Source: Lyticum sinuosum
GTDB lineage: Bacteria; Pseudomonadota; Alphaproteobacteria; Rickettsiales; Midichloriaceae
Length of the DNA: 64,000 nucleotides
Direction: 5' to 3'
Assembly: GCF_034471385.1 (NCBI RefSeq)
Contig: NZ_JARGYU010000002.1
Span: 1-64,000 of the forward strand
Part shown: one piece after another, positions 9,513 to 19,204 of the stretch
Layout of the letters: each line of letters opens with the position of its first letter
How positions within the stretch are numbered: the first letter of the stretch is position 1
Translations under genes and position numbers: made by a program
Notes under the pieces: model-generated
Seen by the model: only the letters and a program-made list of their open reading frames with translations
What the model was told of the DNA's origin: nothing
Database searches by the model: none

Positions 9513-9553
9513 GAACTTTATTATTATACTATCTTCTAAAATAGTAAAAGTTC
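9513..9553. terminator. Possible bidirectional stem-loop between converging ftsZ and RMD1-like genes
   Basis: GAACTTT at 9513-9519 pairs with AAAGTTC at 9547-9553, and an inner TACTAT/ATAGTA stem forms within it, with a bulge on the left arm. It lies between two converging genes, where a two-way terminator is expected. It has few G/C pairs and no strong T tract, so the call is tentative. Confidence 0.35.
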
Positions 9554-9610
9554 ATCTTTAATAATTATTTCCACTATTAGTAGATTTAATTAATCAGATT
9601 TTTTACTCAA

Positions 9611-9808
9611 AATAATATACATAAAAACGCAGAATAATATAATATATTAAGAATATTATTAAAAATATGAATACGTATAAATTTTAATATTTAATGTTAA
9701 TATATATCAAATAATATACATAAAAACACAGAATAATATAATATATTAAGAATATTATTAAGAATAAAATACGTATAAATATATGAATACGTATAAATTT
9801 TAATATAA
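9611..9808. repeat. Direct repeat, about 99-bp unit, two copies
   Basis: A unit starting ATAATATACATAAAAAC is found at 9612 and again at 9711. Both continue through GCAGAATAATATAATATATT (ACAG in the second) and AAGAATATTATTAA and end in a block with ATACGTATAAAT. The second copy has an extra ATACGTATAAAT. It lies in the 3' flank of the RMD1-like gene and does not reach its coding region. Confidence 0.75.
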
Positions 9809-9835
9809 ATAAATGAAAAAATACCAATCTTAAAA

Positions 9836-10684
9836 TTAAAACCAATGCATAATATCTTTTAAAACAGCAAGTATAACTTCTATAAAAATCAAAAGTATAA
9901 CTATTAACTCTAATCTTAAAGAGTGTGCATGTTGTAATTCTGCTGAAACAATACCATACAATTCATGTATAACATCTAAGCGGTTATTAAGAATTTGGAC
10001 TCTTTGTTTTAAATCTATGAATTTTAATGACATTTCATAATATGGTTCATATTTTGGTCTTCTCCAAAAAAAATCTGGTGTATCAAAAAATTCTTTATTT
10101 AAACTAACTAGATTTCTCTCAGAAAATAATATTCCTATTTTTTTTGCTAAATCCTTTTTAGAAAGAGATATTTTACCACTATTGATAAGAGATTCTGGAA
10201 TTTGTGTATTTTCTTTTATTGTTTTTTGAACTGATTCTTCAAAAGATCCAAGTTTTACTGATTGTGATAATCCATAAGAAAAAGCAAGAGTGATATATAT
10301 ATCATGTTTTTGTAAGCAAATTTCATCTAACTCATTATCTATAAAAGCAGAATCTATATTGGGATTTACACTATAATTACAACGATCAACTACTAATTTA
10401 CTGAGGGGTTTATCTAAAAACTCTCTCAGCATATTAACCATTCTTTCTTCATTAAGTCTTTCTAATCCCCAAAAAACAGCACATCCATAACTATAAATAA
10501 ATATATCTCCTTTAGAAGAATCTTGATTCATACCTACAACTTCTGCATCAAGATGCAAAACATCTCTTCCATAAACACTATGTGCATATCCCTCTTTAGT
10601 AAAATGTTCAGAGATTGCTAAAAGATCATAAGAATCTCCAGCACAATAAGATAGGCATTGAAAGTTAGAAGCTAGTTTTTCCAT
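9836..10684 (-). CDS. RMD1/DUF155 family protein with C-terminal membrane anchor
   Basis: The 282-residue protein matches the RMD1/YIL096-like DUF155 family, which includes mitochondrial RMND1 (needed for mitochondrial translation). The family block GDIFIYSYGCAVFWGLERLN is at about residues 80-100, followed by LAFSYGLSQSVKLGSFEESV. A helix-rich segment with SLKFIDLKQRVQILNNRLD comes next and FIEVILAVLKDIMHWF ends the protein; the hydrophobic stretch LELIVILLIFIEVILAV is a single membrane segment. The molecular role in bacteria is not established. It converges on ftsZ. The ATG at 10684 gives a sensible N-terminus without a signal peptide, so a tail-anchored inner-membrane orientation is likely. 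Confidence 0.85.
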   Translation of the reverse strand: MEKLASNFQCLSYCAGDSYDLLAISEHFTKEGYAHSVYGRDVLHLDAEVVGMNQDSSKGDIFIYSYGCAVFWGLERLNEERMVNMLREFLDKPLSKLVVDRCNYSVNPNIDSAFIDNELDEICLQKHDIYITLAFSYGLSQSVKLGSFEESVQKTIKENTQIPESLINSGKISLSKKDLAKKIGILFSERNLVSLNKEFFDTPDFFWRRPKYEPYYEMSLKFIDLKQRVQILNNRLDVIHELYGIVSAELQHAHSLRLELIVILLIFIEVILAVLKDIMHWF

Positions 10685-10796
10685 GCATTTTCATCGAAAA
10701 ATGAGTGCATTATAGCACAGCGTTAACAAAAATTAATACTCATACAAGATGACACAATATCATCATACTTAACATTTATGCAATAAATAATTATAA

Positions 10797-10872
10797 TGGT
10801 GCATCTAATAGGATTTGAACCTATGACTTTTACCTTCGGAAAGTAACGCTCTATCCACTGAGCTATAGATGC
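10797..10872 (-). tRNA. tRNA-Arg, anticodon CCG
   Basis: Read on the minus strand from 10872. The acceptor arm GCATCTA pairs with TAGATGC. The D arm is GCTC...GAGC. The anticodon stem TTACT/GGTAA (one T-G pair) encloses the loop TTCCGAA with anticodon CCG. The T arm ATAGG/CCTAT holds TTCAAAT. CCA is encoded at 10799-10797 after discriminator A, giving 76 nt. All four stems pair, so the call is secure. CCG decodes the CGG arginine codon, which is rare in a genome this AT-rich. Confidence 0.96.
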
Positions 10873-11252
10873 TATTGTATGCTATTAAATAATAGTATTT
10901 GCTAATTATTATATTAATATAGTATTTTGTAAAGAAGTAAAGTATATATTAAGTTAATAAATGTACAAAAAAAACGTTATAAAAATGATTAATTATTAAT
11001 ATTAATTAATTTATATTAATTTTACAAATGTTAATTTTTGATTTTTATTTTTATATAGTTATATATTACTTAATTTATAATAAATTTTTCAGCAGAATTC
11101 TTTGTATTTATTAGTAATTGTATATTATTTATTATATATATGTATTAATTTAATATTAATTCACTATATATCAACTATATATTATTTTATCAATTTATTA
11201 ATAAATAAAATTTTTGATAATATAAAAAATACTAGTTTACGAATATTAATTT
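10873..11252. other. AT-rich intergenic region upstream of pccB
   Basis: This 380-bp spacer holds the upstream regions of tRNA-Arg (leftward) and pccB (rightward). It is nearly pure A/T. I see no repeat, RNA gene or definable promoter. Confidence 0.35.
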
Positions 11253-12776
11253 ATGAAAAATGAAAATTCAATCAATTTATCTAATTCACTAAAATTACAA
11301 CAAAGAGCTGATCGTCAACATTCTCGTTATAAATTAACAGCTAGCGAAAGAATAGAAATTTTAGTTGATCCAGGATCTTTTATTGAAATTGATTCTTTGG
11401 TTGTACATAGATGTAATGAATTCGGATTAAGTGATCAACATTATAAAGGTGATGGAGTAATAGTTGGATATGGAAAAGTTAATAATCGTTTGATAGCTAT
11501 ATGTAGTCAAGATTTTACAATTTTTGGTGGATCATTTGGTGAAATGCATGCTCGTAAAGTTCATAAAATTCAAGATATGGCTTTAAAAGCAAAAATTCCT
11601 ATTGTTTTTATGAATGATTCTGGTGGTGCAAGAATTCAAGAAGGTGTTGATTCATTAGGTGGATATGGAGAAGCATTTATGCGTAATGTTAAATCATCAG
11701 GAGTTATTCCACAAATATCTGTGATTATGGGTCCATGTGCTGGTGGAGCAGTATATTCTCCTGGATTAACAGATTTTATATTTATGGTTAGCGGCACTTC
11801 ATATATGTATGTAACAGGGCCTGATGTTGTAAAAAATGTAACACATGAAATTGTTAATCATGAAAAATTAGGTGGTTCAAAAGTTCATTCTACTAAAAGT
11901 GGAGTTTGTGATGCAGTTTTTGATGATGATATTGAATGTCTTTTACAAATTAGAAGATTAATCAATTTTCTTCCTATGTCTAATTCTAGTCCTGTTCCAG
12001 TTTTACCATCTAAAGATTCACCAGACCGTATATCACCCTCTCTCGATAAGATAGTACCAGATGATTCAATAAAACCATATAATATGATGAATATTATTCA
12101 GAAATTGGTAGATGAGGATGGTGATTTTTTTGAAATAAAAAAAGACTTTGCACAAAATATAATAACAGGATTCTCAAGAATAGATGGATCAGCAATTGGT
12201 ATTGTGGCTAATCAACCATTGCATATGGCTGGTTGCATAGATATTAATGCATCAATAAAAGCAGCTCGTTTTATTCGTTTTTGTGATGCTTTTAATATTC
12301 CTATACTTACATTAGTAGATGTACCTGGGTTCTTACCTGGAACAAATCAAGAGCATAATGGTATTATTATTGATGGTGCAAAATTGATATTTGCTTATGC
12401 AGAAGCAACTGTTCCTAAAGTTACTCTTATTGTGAGAAAAGCTTATGGTGGAGCTTATATTGTTATGGGATCAAAGCATTTAGGTGGTGATATTGTTTTA
12501 TCTTGGGAAAATGCAGAAATAGCAGTAATGGGGGCTGATGCTGCAGTATCAATTTTATATAAAAATCAATTATCTGCTAAAGATAAATCGACTAAAATAT
12601 CAGACTATAAACAGAAATTTGCTACTTCAAAAATTGCAGCTTCTCGTGGATTTATAGATGATGTAATACTTCATCCAAGAAATACTAGAAGAGCAATATG
12701 TAATGCATTTGAAATATTAAAAAATAAAAAAGATACTAATCAATTTTGGAAAAAACATGACAACTTACCATTATAA
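11253..12776 (+). CDS. pccB: Propionyl-CoA carboxylase beta subunit (carboxyltransferase)
   Basis: Transfers CO2 from biotin to propionyl-CoA, giving methylmalonyl-CoA; partner of the biotinylated PccA encoded at 33.8 kb. The 507 residues are full length. Two crotonase-like halves are visible. The N-terminal half has HKIQDMALKAKIPIVFMNDS, GGARIQEGVDSLGGYGE and GPCAGGAVYSP. The C-terminal half has DVPGFLPGTNQEHNGII, the acyl-CoA site KAYGGAYIVMGSKHLGGD and the end RRAICNAFEIL. Separation of pccA and pccB by 20 kb shows the pair is not an operon here. In Rickettsiales the pair is commonly retained and assumed to handle propionyl-CoA from amino acids or odd-chain lipids. Confidence 0.96.
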   Translation: MKNENSINLSNSLKLQQRADRQHSRYKLTASERIEILVDPGSFIEIDSLVVHRCNEFGLSDQHYKGDGVIVGYGKVNNRLIAICSQDFTIFGGSFGEMHARKVHKIQDMALKAKIPIVFMNDSGGARIQEGVDSLGGYGEAFMRNVKSSGVIPQISVIMGPCAGGAVYSPGLTDFIFMVSGTSYMYVTGPDVVKNVTHEIVNHEKLGGSKVHSTKSGVCDAVFDDDIECLLQIRRLINFLPMSNSSPVPVLPSKDSPDRISPSLDKIVPDDSIKPYNMMNIIQKLVDEDGDFFEIKKDFAQNIITGFSRIDGSAIGIVANQPLHMAGCIDINASIKAARFIRFCDAFNIPILTLVDVPGFLPGTNQEHNGIIIDGAKLIFAYAEATVPKVTLIVRKAYGGAYIVMGSKHLGGDIVLSWENAEIAVMGADAAVSILYKNQLSAKDKSTKISDYKQKFATSKIAASRGFIDDVILHPRNTRRAICNAFEILKNKKDTNQFWKKHDNLPL

Positions 12777-12866
12777 ACTTATTATTATCATAATATATAA
12801 ATAAAAATAAAATATATAATAAAATATATAAATTTTTAATTAAAATATAATATATTTAATAAAATT

Positions 12867-13982
12867 ATGTTGTATGATATTATATTAAAATATTTTAATA
12901 ATAATTTTTGGTCAATATTTAAAACATTAGTATTAATATTTATATTTTTTATTATATTTTTTATTTTTCAACATTTTATTGACAAAAAAAACTACTTTTA
13001 TATTAAATTTAATAATAAAAAACAATCCTCCATTACAAGTAAACTTGGATATATTTTGTATACAACTTCTAATAAACAATTAAAAAGAGGAGTTTTTATT
13101 TCTCTTTTACTATTTTTAGTTTATTTGATAGCAAATCAATATAATATTATAGCTATATCTTTGTGGGGATATAAGTTATTTATTGTAAATATGGTATTAA
13201 CATTAGCTATTATTATATTAAATATTACACCACAAATTCATTCATTATTAATTAATTCATCAGTATTTTCTGAAGAAAATGTAAGAGTAAAAAAAACAAA
13301 AGCTGATATATTAACAAAACTTATTACTATTTTATGTATATCAATATCTGGTGCATTAATTTTGCAAACTATTGGTATTGGTATGGAGCTATTTTTTGCA
13401 TTAGGTGGTATATTAGGTGTTGCACTGGGATTTGCTGCTAGGGATTTTCTTAGCGGATTTATAGGAACTGCAATTATCTATTGGGATAGACCTTTTATTG
13501 TTGGAGATATGATAAAATTTAATATAGATAAAAATACAACTTTAGAAGGAATTGTAGAGAAAATAGATTGGAGATTTACAGTAATCAAACCTAAAACGAA
13601 AACTACAATTTTTGTTCCAAATGCTAATTTTATCACATGTATGGTTGAAAATTTATCACTTAATAAAACAAGAACTATTGGTTTTATTGTAGAAGTATAT
13701 TTAGTTGCAACCCAATTAATAGATAAAATATCTATTGATTTGGAGGAAGAATTTTCTAGATATTTATGGATTAGCAAAGATCATTCTACATCGTTAGATT
13801 TTGATTTTGTTTCTGTTAATGAGAATTTTTTTTCTTTTAAAATATTGGTATATATTAATTATGAAATAACCACTAATCTTGGTATTTCTATATATGATGT
13901 AAAAAGGATCACATCAAATTCTATAACGAATTATTTAACTATTTATTCGCAAAGATTTAATATTTCTCAAATAAATGTATAA
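12867..13982 (+). CDS. mscS: Small-conductance mechanosensitive channel, MscS family
   Basis: An inner-membrane channel that opens under tension to release solutes during osmotic downshock. Several hydrophobic segments fill the first 165 residues (about 14-36, 70-88, 100-120, 145-165). The pore helix region with GILGVALGFAARDFLSGFIG at about residues 180-200 is the MscS hallmark, followed by the beta domain with IYWDRPFIVGDMIKF, IVEKIDWRFTVIK, and VPNANFITCMVENLS. The C-terminal alpha/beta domain is short. Its 371 residues fit the smaller MscS class with extra N-terminal membrane segments. Start ATG at 12867 is 90 bp after pccB. Confidence 0.92.
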   Translation: MLYDIILKYFNNNFWSIFKTLVLIFIFFIIFFIFQHFIDKKNYFYIKFNNKKQSSITSKLGYILYTTSNKQLKRGVFISLLLFLVYLIANQYNIIAISLWGYKLFIVNMVLTLAIIILNITPQIHSLLINSSVFSEENVRVKKTKADILTKLITILCISISGALILQTIGIGMELFFALGGILGVALGFAARDFLSGFIGTAIIYWDRPFIVGDMIKFNIDKNTTLEGIVEKIDWRFTVIKPKTKTTIFVPNANFITCMVENLSLNKTRTIGFIVEVYLVATQLIDKISIDLEEEFSRYLWISKDHSTSLDFDFVSVNENFFSFKILVYINYEITTNLGISIYDVKRITSNSITNYLTIYSQRFNISQINV

Positions 13983-14022
13983 TTCTATATAATATTTTTT
14001 AATTTATTGTATAATTCGCATA

Positions 14023-14901
14023 ATGTTTATTAAACTTTATAAATTAAAAAAATATTTTAAAATATATAAAAATATTAATAATAATAGTAAAAACAATAAT
14101 TTGTATTCAAAAAAACAAAATATTTGGTTAGAAAAATCAGATATAAGAAATATAATATACTTGAATACACAAGTAGATAATAATAAGAATATTATAGAAA
14201 TTGACTCTTCTACATCAATTTTAGAAGATAATTGGTTAAAATCTATTCACACTATAATTGAAGAATTAATACCACATATCTTGATTGATAAACAAAATAA
14301 AATAACAAAGAATTCTCTTGATTTAGCATTTTTTAAAATTGGTAAGAATAATCAAGGAAATTTTTACTTTCCTAATGGTATTAGAGATTTTTCTGATACA
14401 TATATGAAAATTATAACAACATTTTGTATTAATAGAAAAAATTTATTAAAACTTCAAAGTAATAATAAAGGAGTAAGTGATATGATTATAGAAATATTAG
14501 AAGAAGTAATAGATGAATTATTTAGTTTGAAATATAACAATGATTTTAATGATATTAAAAATTATTCTATAATAAAAACAAAAATATCATCATCAGTTTG
14601 TAAAAATCTTATAACATATAATAATCCATTATATTATTGGAAATTTTCCAGCGAAATATGGTATACAATTAATGATAAGTCAACAGATTTCAATTTTTAT
14701 ACAAAAAGATATTTATTATCTATTATATGGTTTTTAATAATTAGATATATGTCTAAAATAGTAAATATCAATACATCAAATATTTTACAAATTAATAATG
14801 AATTAAAAAATTATATGAAAAGAAAAATTAATAATATACTTTATATTCAAAAATTAAAAAGAAAATTTTATAAAAAATTTAGTTATATGAAAAATATCTA
14901 A
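14023..14901 (+). CDS. COQ9 family protein, ubiquinone biosynthesis
   Basis: COQ9 is a TetR-fold lipid-binding protein that supports the COQ7 hydroxylation step of ubiquinone synthesis in mitochondria and alphaproteobacteria. The diagnostic C-terminal block is clear: SSEIWYTINDKSTDFNFYTKRYLLSI, given here only as its segments IWYTINDKSTDFNFYTKR and YLLSIIWFLIIRY, matching the family's W-GD-STDFNWYTKR pattern. The middle has FFKIGKNN and FPNGIRDFSDTYMK, corresponding to the family's FP-GI-DL segment. The first 60 residues are Lys/Asn-rich and unconserved, and the C-terminus is strongly basic. It starts 40 bp after mscS. The rest of the ubiquinone pathway is not in the window except the prenyl donor enzyme ispA. 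Confidence 0.82.
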   Translation: MFIKLYKLKKYFKIYKNINNNSKNNNLYSKKQNIWLEKSDIRNIIYLNTQVDNNKNIIEIDSSTSILEDNWLKSIHTIIEELIPHILIDKQNKITKNSLDLAFFKIGKNNQGNFYFPNGIRDFSDTYMKIITTFCINRKNLLKLQSNNKGVSDMIIEILEEVIDELFSLKYNNDFNDIKNYSIIKTKISSSVCKNLITYNNPLYYWKFSSEIWYTINDKSTDFNFYTKRYLLSIIWFLIIRYMSKIVNINTSNILQINNELKNYMKRKINNILYIQKLKRKFYKKFSYMKNI

Positions 14902-14980
14902 AAAATATCTAGATTAAAATTTTTTAATACTATTTGAAATTAATTACTACTAAATCAACTAAAAATTATATAATATAAAA

Positions 14981-15739
14981 ATGAATCGAGGTATTTTTTT
15001 ATCTTTAAAAGAATTTGCAATAATCTCTGTTATTGCATTACTTTTGCATATTTTAATTCGTCTTTTTGTAATAGAAATATTTTTTGTTCCAACTGGATCA
15101 ATGATACCATCTATATTGATTAATGATCATTTAATTGTAACAAAGTATTCTTATGGGTATGGTCGTTATAATTTTGTAAAAAGACTTGATATTGATGAAA
15201 GATTTTTAGCATTTAATAATCCTGAGAGAGGTGATGTTGTTATATTTCATAGTGAATTTGATAATGATAAGACATATATAAAAAGAGTTATAGGATTACC
15301 AGGTGATAAAATAAAACTTATTAGAGGTGAAATAATAATCAATGGACAAAAATTAAAAAGAGTCATAAATGGGACTTATGAAATGAATATATCAAATAAA
15401 AACAATAAAAATAATAAAAATTTCTTAAATATAAATACTATATGTCATAGATATATAGAAGAGTTACCAAATGGAGTAAAATATAATGTTCTTTACCATG
15501 AAGATGCAGATCTTAATAGTTTCCCTAATACAACAAAAGAATACATTATACCAGATAATCATTATTTTATGATGGGAGATAACAGAAATTATTCTGTTGA
15601 TAGTAGATTTGATAGTCATATGGGTATGATACCATCAGCTAATATACAAGGGAAAGCTCGTATTATACTCTATAATAAATCTATCTTATCATCTCTTCAA
15701 GAAATGAATGGATTGAGATCTTTAAGAATTAAAGAATAA
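14981..15739 (+). CDS. lepB: Signal peptidase I
   Basis: Inner-membrane serine protease that removes signal peptides from exported proteins. One N-terminal membrane segment (about residues 12-32) precedes the catalytic domain. Catalytic Ser40 lies in FFVPTGSMIPS, and the general base Lys101 in YIKRVIGLPGDK. Box E is MMGDNRNYSVDSR and box B RGDVVIFH. The 252-residue length is normal; an Asn/Lys-rich insertion at about 130-145 (NNKNNKN) is the only oddity. It precedes rnc by 123 bp in the same direction, the lepB-rnc order common in alphaproteobacteria. Confidence 0.97.
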   Translation: MNRGIFLSLKEFAIISVIALLLHILIRLFVIEIFFVPTGSMIPSILINDHLIVTKYSYGYGRYNFVKRLDIDERFLAFNNPERGDVVIFHSEFDNDKTYIKRVIGLPGDKIKLIRGEIIINGQKLKRVINGTYEMNISNKNNKNNKNFLNINTICHRYIEELPNGVKYNVLYHEDADLNSFPNTTKEYIIPDNHYFMMGDNRNYSVDSRFDSHMGMIPSANIQGKARIILYNKSILSSLQEMNGLRSLRIKE

Positions 15740-15862
15740 GAATATATTTATATAAAATATTTAACTATATATTAATAATTTATATTATATAATTTTAAGA
15801 AAAATGTATTTTATCTGATATAAACAAATAATATTATAAAATATTGAATTAAAGTAAAATAT

Positions 15863-16552
15863 ATGAAATTAGATTTACTAGAAAATAAAATTAATTATAA
15901 ATTCAATAATAAGTCTCTTTTACGTGGCGCTTTAACTCATCCAAGTTATGATTTATCATTAAAAGGAGCAGAAAAAAGAAGATTTTACCAGAGATTAGAA
16001 TTTATGGGAGATGCTGTATTAAGCAGTGCTATAGTCGATATGTTGTATCATAGTTATCCTGATTCTAGTGAAGGGGAGCTTGCTCTTTTTCATACAAATT
16101 TAGTTAAATCTAGCTCTATAGTAAAAGTAGCACAAAATATTAATTTATTTGAACATATAATTTTTGGAAAAAGTGATCTGAAATATTCAGAAATTAGTTT
16201 TCTTGAAAATTCAATGGAATCATTATTAGGGGCTATTTATATAGATGGAGGATATGATTTATTACGTAATAGAGTAATAAAATTATGGAATAATCTTATA
16301 TTATCATCAGATTTTTTTTCAAAGAAAAGTGCAAAATCAGAATTACAAGAGTATTTACAAAAAAAAGGAATGAGTATTCCTCAATATCAATTATTAAATA
16401 CAACTGGTACTGATCATAATCCTATATTTACAATAATTGTTATAGGAGGAGGAAAAGAATCTTCTGGCCAAGGAAAAAGTAAGAAAATAGCTGAAGAAAA
16501 TGCAGCTATTAATCTTTTAAATAAATTTAAAGAAGATAAATCTGCAAGTTAA
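15863..16552 (+). CDS. rnc: Ribonuclease III
   Basis: Cleaves double-stranded RNA in rRNA and mRNA processing. The catalytic signature RLEFMGDAVL lies at about residues 45-54, with the second acidic cluster in SLLGAIYIDGGYD near residue 120. The C-terminal double-stranded RNA-binding domain covers about residues 155-224 (KSELQEYLQKKG, GQGKSKKIAEENAA). At 229 residues it is complete. It ends only 8 bp from the stop codon of the converging feoB gene, so the two transcripts must overlap or share a terminator. era, the usual next gene, is absent. Confidence 0.97.
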   Translation: MKLDLLENKINYKFNNKSLLRGALTHPSYDLSLKGAEKRRFYQRLEFMGDAVLSSAIVDMLYHSYPDSSEGELALFHTNLVKSSSIVKVAQNINLFEHIIFGKSDLKYSEISFLENSMESLLGAIYIDGGYDLLRNRVIKLWNNLILSSDFFSKKSAKSELQEYLQKKGMSIPQYQLLNTTGTDHNPIFTIIVIGGGKESSGQGKSKKIAEENAAINLLNKFKEDKSAS

Positions 16553-16560
16553 TAACCATA

Positions 16561-18777
16561 TTATATAATAAATATATAATTTATATATTTACATAATGAA
16601 GAAATAGAATATGCCAAAAATGTGCTCCATAAACTTGTTATAATTGCTACTTTAAGATTTATTTCTCTTAAAATTGCAAAAAAAACAGAAATACATGGAA
16701 AATATAACATAACAAAAACTATGTAAGCAAATGCATTACTATGATTACCAAAAGCTTTCTGAATTTCCTTATTAATATAGAATTGAGAATTTTTATTGCT
16801 GATATCTGTAGTAATATCTAAAATCTCAGTCTTATCATTTTTATATAAATCTAAACATTTTTGTTGATTAATTTTATTCAAATTTCCATACATAGCATAT
16901 AAAACACCTACTACTGTTTCTTTTGCTAAAGTTCCAGCTATTAATCCAACTATTGCTGGCCAATTTTCACATTCTATACCTATATTATTCCAGAAATACA
17001 CTGGTATTCCATAGCAAAATGATTTCTTTTTTATTTTAACTATTTTATTAATTTTTTTATTTAATTTATTTATTTCATACTTAGATTGATAAGATTGATA
17101 ATTTATATCTAAAGAATTGTTATTATTTATAGTAATTATGTTATTTTTAATAATAGTTTCATTTTGTGTATTATAACAATTATTTATATTTATATATTTA
17201 TTATTTTCATCTACTAGGTAATTTACTATTAAATTAATAATAATTGCTGCTGGAAATATAATTTTAGATGCATTAAAAACAAATGATTGTGTACGAAATA
17301 TAGATTTTTTTATAATCATAAAAATACTTGGAAATGTATAATTTGGAATTTCTTCTATATTATTTTTAACTGTATTTTTAATAAATTTTCTAAATATAAT
17401 AGCTGTTATTATACTACATAATATTCCTATAAAATATAAACTAATAACAACAATAAAAGAAAATTTAGAAAAAAATGCTCTAGTAAAAAATACTAATACT
17501 CCAAGTCTAGCACTACATGTTACAAATGGAATCATAGCTATTACTAAAAATCTTTGCTTATTATCTGTTATAATTCTAGTTCCCATAATAGCAGTAACAT
17601 TACATCCAAATCCCAGCATTAATGGTATTAATGATTTACCGGGTAGGCCAAATTTTTTCATTAATATATTTGCTCTTAGTGATACACGTGCCATATATCC
17701 ACTTTCTTCAAAAAAAGAAGTGAAAAAATATATTATAAATAATGGACATATAAATGAAACAACCGTGCTAATTGCAACACCTATTCCATCAGAAATAAAA
17801 GAAATTAAATGATTATTAATATAAAATTTACTTATTATTTTAATAGAAGGATATATTAAGAAATTATCAATCATATATTGACAAATATCCTGACCTATTC
17901 CGCCGATATATAATGATAAAATTAAAACTAATGATATTGCTAATATAAATATTGGAATTCCAACAAATGATCTTATTAAGAGATTATCAATTATATCACT
18001 AATACGTTCTTTATTTGCTTTATGGAATGTAACTGTTTTATCAATTACTTCTACTGCCCACGTAAGTGTATTATTTTCATTAGTAGTCTTGAATATTGAA
18101 TTTTGTGAATAATTATCAAATGCAGATAAAATATTACAAAAAAATATATATTTAAAAAGAATTGATGATAAACAATTATTAATTGTATTAAATTTATTTT
18201 TTATATTTTTATAATGATATATATCTCCATACCAGTATAATTCAGTGATTTTTTTATTATTGCTATATAATATTATTGGGATTTGTATTATTAAACTTAA
18301 TTTAGCAGTATTTATTACTATACCTCTTCTTTGAGCTAAATCAACTTTATTAATAATAAGAATTAATGGTTTTCCTATTTTTTTTAATTCTTTTGTTAGT
18401 ATTATACTTTGTCTTAAGTGATCGATATCAGTTACATGAATAATGCAATCAACATCAGAATTAGTAATATAATCAAAAGTAAGTATTTGATCTACACTAA
18501 TATCATTATTTGCATTAATAAAATTTTTATTAATATAATTTGTTTTTTTATTTGAATTAAATGATTTATTTTTTGTTATTTGCTTAATAAATAAATTTAT
18601 ATTATGAAAACCAGGTAAATCTATATATTTAATATTATTAACTATTTTTTCTTCTGCTGATATTGTAACTCCATGCCAGTTACCTGTTGCTGCTTTAGAT
18701 GAAGTAATATTGTTAAATATGCTGCTTTTTCCAACATTAACTAGGCCAATTATAGCTACTTTAATAATATTATTCAT
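16561..18777 (-). CDS. feoB: Ferrous iron transport protein B
   Basis: Inner-membrane Fe(II) importer with an N-terminal GTPase. The P-loop GLVNVGKSS is at residues 11-19, G2/switch region has TGNWHGVT, G3 is DLPGF, and G4 is NKVD near residue 142. The membrane part has about eight hydrophobic segments and includes the gate-like blocks GYMARVSLRANILMKKFGLPG, shown here as GYMARVSLRAN plus KFGLPGKSLIPL, then GFGCNVTAIMGTR and PFVTCSARLGV. Near the C-terminus AGTLAKETVVGVLYAMYG is conserved. The 738 residues fit the family; Asn/Lys-rich loops at 65-80 and 535-575 are extra. feoA lies 16 bp upstream and both sit behind a Fur-box palindrome. Confidence 0.96.
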   Translation of the reverse strand: MNNIIKVAIIGLVNVGKSSIFNNITSSKAATGNWHGVTISAEEKIVNNIKYIDLPGFHNINLFIKQITKNKSFNSNKKTNYINKNFINANNDISVDQILTFDYITNSDVDCIIHVTDIDHLRQSIILTKELKKIGKPLILIINKVDLAQRRGIVINTAKLSLIIQIPIILYSNNKKITELYWYGDIYHYKNIKNKFNTINNCLSSILFKYIFFCNILSAFDNYSQNSIFKTTNENNTLTWAVEVIDKTVTFHKANKERISDIIDNLLIRSFVGIPIFILAISLVLILSLYIGGIGQDICQYMIDNFLIYPSIKIISKFYINNHLISFISDGIGVAISTVVSFICPLFIIYFFTSFFEESGYMARVSLRANILMKKFGLPGKSLIPLMLGFGCNVTAIMGTRIITDNKQRFLVIAMIPFVTCSARLGVLVFFTRAFFSKFSFIVVISLYFIGILCSIITAIIFRKFIKNTVKNNIEEIPNYTFPSIFMIIKKSIFRTQSFVFNASKIIFPAAIIINLIVNYLVDENNKYININNCYNTQNETIIKNNIITINNNNSLDINYQSYQSKYEINKLNKKINKIVKIKKKSFCYGIPVYFWNNIGIECENWPAIVGLIAGTLAKETVVGVLYAMYGNLNKINQQKCLDLYKNDKTEILDITTDISNKNSQFYINKEIQKAFGNHSNAFAYIVFVMLYFPCISVFFAILREINLKVAIITSLWSTFLAYSISSLCKYINYIFII

Positions 18778-18793
18778 TATTTATAATTTTTAT

Positions 18794-19084
18794 TCAAAGA
18801 ATTGCATCACAAACTAATATATTATTAATAAATTCTTTATTTATTACAATTTTTTTAAAATTATTAATAATAACAATTAAAGTTCCATCTTTTCTTACTT
18901 GATATATTTCAATTATATCATTTTTCATTATATCTGCGCCAATTATCTGATGTCCTATATCATTATATTCATCAAATAATATATCTACAATAAAAAACAT
19001 TAAAGCTTTTTTACAATTTTTAATCGCTTCTTCTAAAGTTTGACAGATTTTATTTGAATTATTTAAATATTTATTAATATTCAT
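18794..19084 (-). CDS. feoA: FeoA-like SH3-domain protein
   Basis: FeoA is a small cytoplasmic partner of FeoB. The 96-residue protein has the FeoA fold outline in its second half: IGHQIIGADIMKNDIIEIYQ corresponds to the turn after the family's LGF-PG motif, then LIVIINNFKKIVINKEFINNI matches the final beta strands and the helix with 'A--I-V'. The conserved LGFVPG motif itself is not intact, so the call depends partly on position, 16 bp upstream of feoB and 45 bp downstream of a Fur box. The first 45 residues are more divergent than usual. Confidence 0.74.
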   Translation of the reverse strand: MNINKYLNNSNKICQTLEEAIKNCKKALMFFIVDILFDEYNDIGHQIIGADIMKNDIIEIYQVRKDGTLIVIINNFKKIVINKEFINNILVCDAIL

Positions 19085-19128
19085 GTTGTTTCAATCTTTT
19101 ATTAATTAATAGTATATTCAAGTCAATT

Positions 19129-19155
19129 TGATATTGATAATTATTATCAATATCA
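19129..19155. promoter_or_regulatory. Fur-box operator upstream of feoA-feoB
   Basis: A perfect 27-bp palindrome, 13 bases each side of T19142. Its core at 19135-19149 is TGATAATTATTATCA, an exact match to the 7-1-7 Fur core TGATAATnATTATCA. It lies 45-71 bp upstream of the feoA start, where a repressor site for the feoAB promoter would be expected. Although the genome is AT-rich, a 13-bp perfect inverted repeat matching Fur at the only iron-transport operon in the window is unlikely to be chance. The regulator gene is not in the window. Confidence 0.8.
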
Positions 19156-19204
19156 TTTATTAAATATATCAGCAAGACCAATTTATATAAATATGAATTT
19201 ATTT

